In this document: piece by piece, positions 37,908 to 48,298 of the stretch
Position numbering within the stretch: the stretch's first letter is position 1
Layout: each line of letters begins with the position of its first letter
Assembly (NCBI RefSeq): GCF_002865645.1
Contig: NW_020194685.1
Span: 3,492,257 to 3,556,256, forward strand
Source of the DNA: Hyaloscypha bicolor E
Taxonomy: Eukaryota; Ascomycota; Leotiomycetes; Helotiales; Hyaloscyphaceae
Direction: 5' to 3'
DNA length: 64,000 bases
Translations under genes and position numbers: made by a program
Notes under the pieces: generated by a model
Seen by the model: the letters and a program-made list of their open reading frames with translations, nothing else
What the model was told of the DNA's origin: nothing
The model's database searches: none

Positions 37908-39863
37908 TCACGTCCAAACATCGTGATCTGGAATGTTCTCATCAAAATATACCTCATTGACCTCCTTGAACCCAACAACAGGAGCGTCAGATGGCCAAGG
38001 ATTCCCATTTCCACTCGCAAACAATGCAAAGCTCGCTCCCTCAAAGACAAAGAAGCCTATAGGTGCAAATGCCAACCACGATGACTCAATTTCTGCCATC
38101 CATACGATAGGAGTGGTGCCAATTTTGAAGCCGAAAGTGTATTTGGGTGCCTCTGCTCGGATGATGAGAGTGATGTTGTCTGGGATAGTTGTACTGTTCA
38201 AGGGAATTTGGTTTGTCTGATGATGCTTGCCGTCAGCAGCTCACTTGATATACATGTGGACAAAATCAGGCCAAAAGGGAAGCTCTCTTACCACAGAAGT
38301 GCCATTCATCAACAACGTGCTATAAAAGCACATCCCAGTCTGATTCACGCATCCCCTGATACCGGTATCCTGATGCTGAAACTCGCTCAAGTACGCCGAA
38401 ATACCTATACTTTGTAGATAGCCGAGTGATCCACTCGCTGGAAGCAATGTCGCTGAGAATGTCATGTTGAGAGATTTTTGTTTTCGAAGAATTGCTGCCG
38501 GGGTGTCGCGATCACTTAGCGAGAAGACATTTGGTGAGAATCTCAGGCCGCTCGTCTCGCTGTTCCCTTTTCCATGGTGTCGGTTTGAACTTCGAGGTTT
38601 GCCAGTTTCGTAGTTTTGCGTGTACGGGATGCGAAGTTGGTACCAGCTTGGATCGAGCTCGGAAGTGGAGAAAGTATCTTTGAACGGCGGAGGTGGATAA
38701 TGCTGATCTGGCACGCTGCCGAATGACTCACTCAGAAGGATCGGCTTCCCGTCATTCAGAGTTGGCCATCCATCTGACCACGTCAATGTTGTCAAGAGAG
38801 TCTCCCTGCCTGTGTTCGTCAGCTTCGTTCAAACTTCCCAACTTGAAGGTAGGCAATGAAGACACGCACCAAGCGGTGAAGTCCCATTGATCTTTCTCCT
38901 CGCCAAGAATGCCGCGTACCAATCCCCCTCAGGTGTCTCAACAAAGGTAGCATGGCCCGTCGACTGAACAGTCAAATTATCAAATCCATAAGCGCCATTG
39001 AACAAAATGGGATTATTAGGTGCCGGAGTCCACGGCCCCTGAGGCGAAGACGACCTCGCAATCGTAGCTCGATGCAAATCATCCGTTCCGCCTTCAGCAA
39101 TGAGAAGATAATAGTAAGAATCCTTATAAAACATCTTGGGACCTTCATCTCGTGCAGATGAATTATGAGGCAAAGTTCCATTCCAGAGACTGATATATTC
39201 TCCGATACAATTTCCGGTCACCAAACTGATCTCGCATTGATAGATGCCCCAGATTCGATCAATGTTGTTGTTTGGAGCCATGAGGTTCAGATATATCTTT
39301 CCTGAGGTGGGGTCTTGGAACAGGCTTGGGTCGATGCCCCACGGCTCACACCAAATTGGGTTGACCAGGTGATTAGGTCTTTTGATGAGGAGAAATAGAC
39401 TCGTGGCCAGACTCTGGCAGTTGGATCATAGGTCCAACGAGTCATGGAGGCGAGATAGAATCTCCCGTTGATGAAACTGAGCGATGGCGCCCAAACACCT
39501 ACCCAACATATTAGCATCGCTCTTTCAGATCATGGAAAGTGTGGCTGACCCGCTCCGGTGGGTACACCATAAAGCTGGGCATGCTCAGGTGTGGCCAATG
39601 CGTGAGAATATAGCTCCCAATTCGCCAAGTCTGTGGATCTGTAGATGGGCACGCCTGGAAAATACTCAAACGATGAGGTAGCAATGAAATATTCGTTGCC
39701 GACTCGTAGAATACTAGGATCAGGATTCCATCTCAAGAAAAGGATATGTTAGCTTTTTTATGCTTGACATTGGTGAAACTAACCCGGAAACGATGGGATT
39801 CTTTATAGCATCGACTATAAGTAGCAACGAGCATAAGAACACAGAAACACTAAAAGGCACCAT
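37908..39863 (-). pseudogene. GH43 glycosidase (beta-xylosidase/arabinofuranosidase type) with 1-bp frameshift
   Basis: A secreted five-bladed beta-propeller hydrolase acting on xylan or arabinan side chains. Exons: 39863-39784, 39731-39550, 39498-38870, 38809-38292, 38216-37908; introns 51-75 bp. The N-terminus MVPFSVSVFLCSLLLIVDA is a signal peptide. Catalytic features are in order: Asp in WNPDPSIL, Asp in GIDPSLFQDP, and Glu in DEGPKMFYK. A C-terminal beta-sandwich follows the propeller. In exon 3, between KDLITWS and NPIWCEPWG at about 39363, one base is missing: TGG TC AAC should read TGG TCN AAC. No intron can absorb this. With the base present the protein would be 572 residues. Either the gene is recently dead or this is an assembly or sequencing error; the rest of the frame is clean. 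It heads a cluster with polysaccharide lyases. Confidence 0.85.
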
Positions 39864-40295
39864 GATGTCAGGTGAAAACGGGCAAACTTTGACCCGAGAA
39901 ATGGATAGGCCCCCAAAAGCTGTTGGAGGTTTTGGTGGTGAGGTATGAAAATAAGAAGTGGACAATGGGGCAAGGTAAACGCGTGTCTGCAAGGTTGCTC
40001 CGAGAGCTCCCCCGGCACCGTCGTATTTAGTTAAATGGAAGGCAGCCTTGCAGTGCTCGGACTCAACTTCCCCGAATTGATGGCTATAATCTGGAGCCGG
40101 GAGTTCAGACAACAGCATGTCACATAAGCAGTACAATTTGCTCTGAAGCGGAATGTTGGACTAAAGGGAAATTCTGTGAATTAAATCGAATGCTAAACAG
40201 GACCACAGTGTCATGAAGATAAAGCTGACTCGTTGCTCAATTTATTTTTACTTTTCTAATTGTAACCCGACCACAACTTCCATCCGGAGTTCATT
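39864..40295. other. intergenic: GH43 promoter and 3' flank of lyase 1
   Basis: Both neighbours are on the minus strand. No coding signal is present; 40220-40260 is T-rich. Nothing else was recognised. Confidence 0.4.
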
Positions 40296-41879
40296 TCATG
40301 AAGAATTCAAATTTCCCGTGCCATTAGTACCAATTGTCCCACCACCCCAGATCGTCCTATCATTATGATTAACGAACTGCCCTTTGCCAGGGTAAGACCA
40401 AAGCAAATCTCCCCAGCTCGGTTGATCTCCCTGACTGTTTCCGGTTGCTAAAGACGTTAGTTCACTCGAACGGGTATTTGAATCTGGGACTTACGATGCT
40501 GTTCGCCACCGGAAGCATCATACACTTGTTTTGCCTTCACGGTCCAGGGGGCATTCAGCCCTCTCTTGACGACGTATTGATAGTAGAGGATCTGTCAAGT
40601 TAGCGTTCAGCCATTTTATCATAAATAAATGCACTTACATCCCAAACGCCGGGAGTCTGAGTCGTAGCCGAGGTCTTGCCTAGACCACGGCTGATAGTTG
40701 AGGGTGCAGACCAAGGTCCATTGATGAGGATGGCTTCGCAGCGATAGAACTTTGGGTCGTATGGGACGTCATGGCCCAAATTGTACTTTGCGGAGTATTC
40801 TGCTGCAGTGAGAAGGAGGTTGTTTCCGACTGAGTAAACATCAGTTCCTTGAGATTGGATTATACGAGCGGCAAGAGCGGTCCAGCCAAGGCCTGACACG
40901 GCATGGCCTTGATCTCTGCCAGTTTCGGCTCCTTGACCCGTCTGCGTATCGTAATTGCCGTATATGCCAGCGCAAAGGTCATTCTGATAGGAATTGATCG
41001 CATAATTGTACTTTACGCGTTAGAACATCCAAGTGGCAGTCAAGTTTGAACAGTGAACTTACCATAGTAACATCGTCAAGGTATACTGAAAACGCCAAAA
41101 GAGCCTTAATGCTAACCATTCCATAATTCGCTTGTCCAATAATGATCGACTGTCGAGCAAAGAGCCAATAAAGCTGATTAGAGAAGCCACTCCCACCAGA
41201 GGCCTTCGCGCCCTGCTCCACCCAGCCTCCTTCCCATCTCATGATTTCAGCAGCATTCGCGAACATGTCTCCCTCAAGTCCGACCAATAGCGACGTATCA
41301 GTTCCGATGATGCTCGTCAAATTTGTTCCCCAAGCATCAAGGATGGTAGTTGAACGATCCCAGTGGCTTTGGTTCCGGGTTATGTACCACATCATGGCAT
41401 TTTGGTATGCGGCACGGACATCGTTCGTGAAGGTTGTGTAGTTGCTGCATGAACCTCTGCAGATGATGCTTTTTGGTCCTTGCATCACATACTGTGCATA
41501 TCAGTAACTTCTTTCCATCCTATCATTGGGACAACATCTCACCGAAGCCTGTGAAAACGAATCTGTACTGAAATTAAGGAAAGCGGTCTTCCACGGGTCC
41601 TGTCTATTGGCAACACCGAGTCTGATTCTCTCGAGATCATCGTGTGTATGCCAAAGACCTGGATGAACAAAGTCTCCCACCCTTGACTTCATGCCGTGGA
41701 CATTGCCGACAGTGGGGATAGGTCCATTGAGGACTGGAAGGCCATTCAGCTGACCGGTAGCAAAGACGGCCTCGGCGAGGAATGCCAATGGGACAATGAG
41801 TGTAGTCCACTTTTCATTTATCAGCCCTTTTGACTACAGACGACAAGACTTGGAGACGAGATGATATACTTACCTTCAT
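40296..41879 (-). CDS. secreted alginate-lyase-fold polysaccharide lyase 1
   Basis: Predicted extracellular lyase of the alginate lyase superfamily (PF05426-like, alpha/alpha toroid), cleaving uronate polymers by beta-elimination. Exons: 41879-41874 (only ATG AAG), 41809-41543, 41491-41063, 41010-40639, 40591-40495, 40447-40296, total 1323 nt, 440 residues. Introns are 47-64 bp with strong donors (GTAAGT mostly). The 6-nt first exon supplies MK before the hydrophobic segment WTTLIVPLAFLAEAVFA, forming a signal peptide. The core carries MFANAAEIMR, GQANYGM and AETGRDQGHA, which align with the second lyase in this cluster (EFANAAEIMR, WANWDLC, EAGRDQGHA). The tail is Gly/Asn-rich. The substrate (alginate, glucuronan or pectic uronate) cannot be fixed from sequence. 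Confidence 0.85.
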
Positions 41880-42254
41880 GATTAAGATCATCAATAGGAA
41901 AGCTGAAAGAATTAAGGTAGGGCTCGTCGCTTGTGACCTGCAAACACCAGAGAATCGTTCAATTCAAACATTGATATCTTGCAGTCCTATACTCCTTGCC
42001 AAAGACAACAGGGCCCCACTCTGCCGAAGACCGAATGCAGGTCCGGTGCCCGCCGTGCAAGTCGCAAGGGTTCTGCAGGAACCATGATCGTTCGGGTACC
42101 CGGCATCTCCCCCGAGATTTGCCCAACGCCGATTGGGGCGGATGACTGTCACTCGTATTATTCGATAAATGCTATGCGGGGGAATTGACGGGGTTGTCGT
42201 CCGAACTCCTGACTTTGTATCTTGCTTGATGCAAATGTAATTCCGCGGATCCGG
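41880..42254. other. intergenic: promoter of lyase 1
   Basis: Holds the upstream region of lyase 1. No coding signal or recognised repeat was seen before the inverted-repeat element that begins at 42255. Confidence 0.4.
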
Positions 42255-42864
42255 GGGAAATGTAAAACGACCACCCCCCCCCCCCCAAGGTGTCGATTAG
42301 GGGAGCGGTGTCCATCGGGGGCCAGACTAGCCACCTACCCAAAGTAGAGGCGCTCGGACAGGAATACTTAAACTGGCTTTTTCTTTCATTCAATTTAATT
42401 TTATAAGGAGTTAATATAATTTAATACTTATTTTACTTCCTTATAGCGCTAATTAAGCACTGTTTAAATATATATATTATAAAATTTGAATTAGTAATAG
42501 TTCTTTAAATTAAAGAAGTTAAATTTTTTATATTATAGCCTAAATATAAGCTTAAGAAAGCTTAGAAATTTAGCAAATAAGTTCGTAAAACCAGATCTAA
42601 GAGTTCTATAAGCCTCTAATTTATAAGGCCCTTATAAGATTAAAAAACTAGAATTAGTATATAAATTCTTATAAATTAAGCTATTATTTTAAGAATTATA
42701 AGTTAGGAAGCACGTGATTATAATATAAGGGTTATTATATACTACCTTATACTTATATTAAAAAAAATCTAAGTTAAGATATTTAAAGAGGTTAGGTAGC
42801 CAATTACAAGTCGTTGATACCCCTGCACCAATCGACACCCGCGGGGGGTCGTTTTACATTTCCC
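42255..42864. mobile_element. RIP-affected terminal-inverted-repeat element (about 610 bp)
   Basis: The ends are inverted copies: GGGAAATGTAAAACGACC at 42255-42272 on the left, and its complement ending at 42864 on the right. After a C-rich run both sides share GGTGTCGATT, and weaker similarity continues (AGCCACCTACCC versus GGCTACCTAACC), giving imperfect inverted repeats of up to about 100 bp. The interior (42380-42790) is strongly AT-rich with no coding capacity. Long inverted repeats would fit a Mutator-like family, but I found no convincing target duplication, so the class is uncertain. It lies between the two lyase genes. Confidence 0.65.
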
Positions 42865-43450
42865 GACCTTGGTCTAATGGCTGCTCACGTTTGACAAAAT
42901 GATCCCAATGCCCAATGTGAATAGTCCCCAGATCTTCTTTAGCCCGTACGTCTCGAACTCTGTAACTTGACCCCGCGCTATTTTGTAATTCTGCGATGCC
43001 CGACCTCGGTATGGTGATATTCGTCGCGTTTGTGCCTTCATTCAGGGCCAAGATAACATGTCCGAGCCCGCCAGCCCCCAGAGGTCCCGCCCAAACTTAT
43101 GGATCACCAGAGAGTGTAAGAATCTATGGATTGATTCAAAGTAGGATGCCTCAAAAGTCCATCAGTTTGGGTAGAGGGGGGGGGAATAAAATAAAATAAA
43201 AATAAAACTTACAATGATACAACACTTGTTAAAGCATATGATGAGGCAAAATCCGTGGTACTGCAGTTGAGAGATTGTAAGAATCTGTGACAAATTGAGA
43301 TTCCAGTGTTCCACGAACCCTGGCACACTCTGGTAAATAAAGCATTTCATTACAATAAGGGGCAAGCGCAAGCTTTGGGTACCATCGAACACAGGATCTG
43401 TTAAGCAACTCAAGCAAGGAAAATGACCTCCACCATAGAGTCTTCAACAC
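42865..43450. other. intergenic: 3' flank of lyase 2
   Basis: Ordinary composition, with a GA-rich then A-rich patch at 43172-43210. No supported gene. Confidence 0.4.
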
Positions 43451-44629
43451 TCACGTCAACCTGAAAGTCAACGTCCCATACCCCAGCTGATCATACCCAC
43501 CCGAATTCGGTCCATAATTCCCACCACCTCCCTCCCCCCCACCACTCGCATTATTCACAATATCCCTCATCATTCCTGTGTACGTCGCATTCAAATCCTT
43601 CAAATCCCTATAATGCGCATACAACAACTCCCACTCCGGCCTCACTGTTCCCCTCGAGCTATTCGAAATAACAGCTTGCGTCACATCACTATTCGTATAG
43701 CTCGAATATGGCACATCGAACCCCGCGTTGTATTTCGCACAATACTCACTCCCAGACAGAATTTTGTTGTTCTGGTATGCAAACAAATCGTCCCCTTGAT
43801 TATACGCCATCTGAGCCAGTGCTCCAGCCAACGCAAAATCAAGCGTTGCGTGTCCCTGGTCCCTCCCAGCTTCTTGCCCTTGTCCCAGAACTTGACCATC
43901 AACGATGTAGTTGGTCCAGATAAATTTATCAATATTCCCATTCCCAACACCGGATTTGAAATACGTGATCGCCTCCTCATACATCGTCACATTGTCCGTA
44001 AAGATACCAATCGCCAGCATAGAAGCCATATTACACAGATCCCAATTCGCCCAGTAATGATCTGTCGCAGCATTATTATGACGAACCAGAAAATCGTGAT
44101 TGATGGAAAAAAAGACATCGTGAAGCATGGTTCCAAATGCTGTTTGATTGTTCTTCGTCCAGCCGGAGAATGAACGCATGATTTCCGCCGCGTTGGCGAA
44201 TTCGTAACCATATATTCCAGCGGCGAGATCAGCATCTGTGCTGCCTTGAATTGAGGTCAAAGTCGAGGACCAAGCATTCAAGATCGTGACAGCGGTATTG
44301 GCGAAGGTGATATTTCCTGAGATCTTCCAGCGGAGAGCAAGAGCGTAGGTGGCTGCAATGTCGTTGTATAGTTGAGGATAGTTTTCTGCGTGCACACCGT
44401 CGGAGCCACGGTAGATGATAGCTGCTGGCCTGGGTGTGTATGACGCTGAGGCGTGGGAGTTCGAGGTGAGGATGTTCCAGCTGGTGATCCAAGGTGAGGC
44501 GCTGGCTGATACTTTGGCGCGCATGCGTGTGAAGTCTACTTCGGTGTGAAGCATGCCAGGATGAACGAAGGCCAACGCATGGCAATGGAGAAGGATGAGA
44601 AGAGGGAAGACCTGTTTCGTGAACATCAT
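43451..44629 (-). CDS. secreted alginate-lyase-fold polysaccharide lyase 2
   Basis: A single-exon gene of 392 residues in the same superfamily as its neighbour at 40296-41879. MFTKQVFPLLILLHCHALA is a signal peptide. Domain motifs follow in the same order as in lyase 1: HPGMLHTEVDFTRMR, GYEFANAAEIMR, HYWANWDLCNMASMLAIGI and EAGRDQGHATLDFALAG. The conserved Asn/His, Arg and Tyr positions of the lyase active site therefore appear intact. It ends with a Gly-rich tail (ASGGGEGGGGNYG). Having no introns while lyase 1 has five suggests that the two are old paralogues or were acquired separately rather than a recent tandem duplication. It is divergent from the GH28-like gene, with a shared upstream region of about 970 bp. 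Confidence 0.88.
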   Translation of the reverse strand: MMFTKQVFPLLILLHCHALAFVHPGMLHTEVDFTRMRAKVSASASPWITSWNILTSNSHASASYTPRPAAIIYRGSDGVHAENYPQLYNDIAATYALALRWKISGNITFANTAVTILNAWSSTLTSIQGSTDADLAAGIYGYEFANAAEIMRSFSGWTKNNQTAFGTMLHDVFFSINHDFLVRHNNAATDHYWANWDLCNMASMLAIGIFTDNVTMYEEAITYFKSGVGNGNIDKFIWTNYIVDGQVLGQGQEAGRDQGHATLDFALAGALAQMAYNQGDDLFAYQNNKILSGSEYCAKYNAGFDVPYSSYTNSDVTQAVISNSSRGTVRPEWELLYAHYRDLKDLNATYTGMMRDIVNNASGGGEGGGGNYGPNSGGYDQLGYGTLTFRLT

Positions 44630-45602
44630 CGTGGTGGATACGTGGTTGGTCTTTGATCAGGCTCTTGACGGCCAAACACTTACGGGCTTTCGGCATCGGC
44701 GCTGATGGGGAAGATATATATCCTCGAACATTGGTAGATAGAACTGCTCGGCGGACTCACGGGCAGGTTGTCGGACTCCTTGGTCCTTTTCGTCATGTCT
44801 AATACTTCATCGGATGGCTAGGGATGCAACAAATGGACCAACGAAACGAGATCTACTGTTAAGATGAAACTTTCAAGCCATGCTCCGACGAACCCGGAAC
44901 AGGACGATCGCAGTCGTTCCAAATCTTGGATGGTCATATAAACGGAACAGTGAATGTCTCCGTGGTGCTGATTGCCCATCTCGAAACGAACGTCCGTGCC
45001 AGGGGGGAACATTTGACTCTCCAGTGCCTTTAACCTTACGAGTTACCGAGATTGATCCTGTGACGACTTCAACACTCGAAATGTCCGTCAGAGAACGAAA
45101 CTATGCACGCAATTTTGAAGACTTCTGTGTAGGTTGACAGGAAATCTCACTTGCACTTCGTCAAACATGCAGGGGCAGCCCAGGGAAGTGCGGGGATCCA
45201 GTATGGGGGTGCGGGGTTGTGCGCGAGCTGCCTCAATCGCTGTGTTTCCGATACTTCTTCCGCACTGCTTCCCCGGACATCCCCGGAAGCCCCTCACTTC
45301 CTTCTCGCCAAAATGGCCGCCGCTCCCAGACCTTCCATCATACTATCTCGAGGAGGATTAGCGATCGTCCAGGATTTCTCCGTGATGCTCGGAGTCTGAC
45401 CTTCAGATCGCTCCACTGAGCCAGGCGGGGTAAGCGTCGGCGTCTCCAATCATTTTGAATCGAAGCCAAGTGATGCCAGAATCTAATGTGACATTGTGTT
45501 GGGAGAGATATTCCAGTGAGTATATTCAAGCTGCTCGACATGACTAGAAGATAATTTCAAACCACGTTTCACAGCCTTTGACAATTGCTTCCCCAATCTA
45601 AG
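44630..45602. other. divergent promoter region between lyase 2 and the GH28-like gene
   Basis: A 973-bp intergenic region serving two outward-reading secreted-enzyme genes, so co-regulation is plausible (inference). A TATATA-like stretch lies at 44715-44722 upstream of lyase 2. No gene was seen. Confidence 0.45.
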
Positions 45603-47096
45603 ATGTCCATCAAGGATCTTCTTAGTCTTTGCCTTTTCGTTGTCACCAGCTGCGCTCATGGCGTCAACATCGACAAGTCTTTGGTACGATCGTATCCTCG
45701 CAACGAGTCAGCTCAGATAGTGACCTATCCAAAACCAACCTTACTGGGCAACAACACCTCATTTTCAGTCAAAGCCCGTTCTCCTGGAGGGAACTGGAAG
45801 GCCCTTGATATGTATCTGGTCAATCTCAGCCTGATCAACACCACGACTGGATCAAGCGCAACGCAAAAGTCATCCATGGCATATTTTGACTTTTGCGGAA
45901 CCGTCGAAGTCTCTGTGACCTACAATACCGCTCCCATCACCACAGCTGTTATCCGGCCATATTCCTACGGGTTGCTTCCCCAGATCTCTGGTAACAACAC
46001 TGTGGCTTTCACCCTAGACAAGCCTCAAAATGTCATCGTCCAGGTCAACGACAATATTTTCGACTGCCTGCATCTGCTGAGCAGCACAATCGATACCAAC
46101 GTCCCGTCGGAGAACTCAACAGATGTGATATACTTTGGACCCGGAGTGCACAGTGTTGCAGGAAACGTGTTGCAGGTACCCAGTGGAAAGACAGTCTACA
46201 TCGCGGGTGGAGGTGTTCTAACTGCTACCCTCAACTTTTCCGGGGTCCATGATGCAGGCTTGAGTGGTCGCGGAGTGCTGTACACCACATCTGGAGGCGC
46301 AATTGTCGTGGAGTACTCAAAAAATATCACGATCGATGGTGCCATTACTGTCCTCAATCCAAATGGGTACGCGATCAGCTCGGGACAGGTCGACGGTTTT
46401 ACTATCCGAGGACTTCGAGCATTCAGCAACAAGGGAAACGGTGACGGCATCGATCTATTCTGCTGTCAGAACGCCATCTTAGATGGGCTTTTCATGCGCA
46501 ACTCCGACGATTGTATTGCCCTTTACAACCACCGCTGGAACTACTACGGCAACTCAAGCAACATCACAGTCCAGAACTCAAGCCTTTGGGCTGATGTTGC
46601 CCATCCCACCAACATCGGTACTCATGGAAATACAGACAATCCCGAAACTATGGATGGTGTGACCATCAGGAACATCGACGTCCTTGATCACAGAGAGCCG
46701 CAAATGCTGTATCAAGGTACCATCGCAATAAATCCCGGGGACAGCAACATGATCCAAAATGTCCACATCGAGGACATCCGAGTTGAAGATTTTAGGATTG
46801 GACAACTGATCAACATGCGCGTGATGTTCAATACTAAGTACAACACCTCGCCAGGGCGAGGGATTTCGAACGTGACTATCAAGAACATGGTCTACAACGG
46901 CACTCACGCAAATCCTTCTATCTTGGAAGGGTACGACAGCGACAGAAGTATTGACTTCGTCACGTTTGAAAATCTAGTTATTAATGGGAAACAAATTGCT
47001 GATACGATGAAGAAGCCGACCTGGTACGAGACATCTGATTTCGTGCCGATGTTCGCGAATGACCATATCAACAATTTGACATTCCGTGCGACTTGA
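45603..47096 (+). CDS. secreted right-handed beta-helix glycoside hydrolase, GH28-like
   Basis: A single-exon gene of 497 residues. The start is the ATG at 45603, giving signal peptide MSIKDLLSLCLFVVTSCAHG; an in-frame TTG upstream is not used. After an N-terminal beta-sandwich-like region, the repeated pattern GVHDAGLSGRG, NITIDG, DGFTIRGL and NITVQNSS is typical of the pectin-lyase-like parallel beta-helix. Acidic motifs GDGIDLF (about residue 280) and NSDDCIALY (about 300) correspond to the catalytic Asp cluster of GH28 polygalacturonases, and IGTHG (about 337) to the GH28 GHG/IG region. Many N-glycosylation sites suit a secreted protein. Closest function is an exo- or endo-acting hydrolase of pectic or related uronate chains; other beta-helix families (GH49, GH110) are possible. 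It completes the carbohydrate cluster. Confidence 0.85.
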   Translation: MSIKDLLSLCLFVVTSCAHGVNIDKSLVRSYPRNESAQIVTYPKPTLLGNNTSFSVKARSPGGNWKALDMYLVNLSLINTTTGSSATQKSSMAYFDFCGTVEVSVTYNTAPITTAVIRPYSYGLLPQISGNNTVAFTLDKPQNVIVQVNDNIFDCLHLLSSTIDTNVPSENSTDVIYFGPGVHSVAGNVLQVPSGKTVYIAGGGVLTATLNFSGVHDAGLSGRGVLYTTSGGAIVVEYSKNITIDGAITVLNPNGYAISSGQVDGFTIRGLRAFSNKGNGDGIDLFCCQNAILDGLFMRNSDDCIALYNHRWNYYGNSSNITVQNSSLWADVAHPTNIGTHGNTDNPETMDGVTIRNIDVLDHREPQMLYQGTIAINPGDSNMIQNVHIEDIRVEDFRIGQLINMRVMFNTKYNTSPGRGISNVTIKNMVYNGTHANPSILEGYDSDRSIDFVTFENLVINGKQIADTMKKPTWYETSDFVPMFANDHINNLTFRAT

Positions 47097-48298
47097 GTAC
47101 AAAGTATGTAGAAGAGAGTAGAGTTTCGCACATTGGAAGAACGATTACTTTCTGTTTCCGACATGGAAGGGGGTGCGCAGACGCAAAGATGTGGAAAATG
47201 AGATAGTAAAGCGAAATATAAAAACTTAGCATATTCATCCATGAAAGGATCTGGAACATGGGCTCCCAATCTGGTATGCAAAATGAAATGAATTCTAACT
47301 TTGAGACTGCTGATCGTTGCTATATAAGAATGAATCGCACGGTGGTTCGTAGCTCCGTCTTGTATACAACGTCTTTATCGGAAACCATGGGTGTATTAAA
47401 TAATAAATTACTAGTTAGATTACTAATTACTCTAACAAATGTGTCTCGTGACTCAAACCAAAAGAGTGCCAAGGAAGTCAAAGCAGTATACCATATTTCA
47501 ATAGTGAGTTCAGAAATAGAAGATCACGTGCAATAAGTTACCTTTTTACCACACTGAAAGTATGCCAAAGACACCAAAGGCTGTTGTGGTACGGCAAGCT
47601 GTAATCCATTAAAATCGCTTTGTTTTGGTAGTTTTGAGGTTTTGGTCACATGTCAAAGGCTGGGGCCTTTCGCACGTGACTTGCGGGAATCACATAAGAA
47701 AGCTGGCTTTTCTGTAGTTCTAGAGAATAATCCCTCCTTCATATCAATCAATTGAGCTTTTGCAAATTGCACACTGTTTATGCTTTACTGCTTATGCCCT
47801 TGTTCTTGTTGTTTTGCTGTCAAGTCACGTTTTGCGCTCTGGTGTACTTTATGTAGGTTTTTGTCTTGTGGCACTTTCCCTCCCACAGTAAGCTTGAGTT
47901 TATCTTCAGACGACACCTAGATTTTGACTCTATTATTTACTTATATTCCCCAGATATCTTCTTGATACTTTGATCACGTGCTCCTGTTCTGCCATACTGT
48001 GATCCCTCCTGCTGCCCTCCGACAGTCTCCAACTGTTACAGATTACAATATAGTAGAACAAGTATCAAGCGGCAATATAAGTAGATTACTGAGTTAGAGT
48101 ACAAGTTGGTGTTCCAAGATAAAAAGATTCGAGCTTGTCCCTCTAAGGAGGTGACTAGGTCCAGTATATATATTAGGGTTTTCCTCTCAATCGGAGTTCT
48201 TCACCAAGACGGAGGTCTCCACCTCTTGTCCCTTGGTACCTAGGCACTCCTTGTTACAATGAACCATATGATTTTTTTTTTTAATAATAATACGACTT
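47097..48298. other. intergenic, no gene recognised
   Basis: About 1.2 kb of mixed composition between the end of the GH28-like gene and the broken HET gene. No conserved frame, tRNA or rRNA segment was recognised. CACGTG motifs occur at about 47524, 47672 and 47974. Confidence 0.4.
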
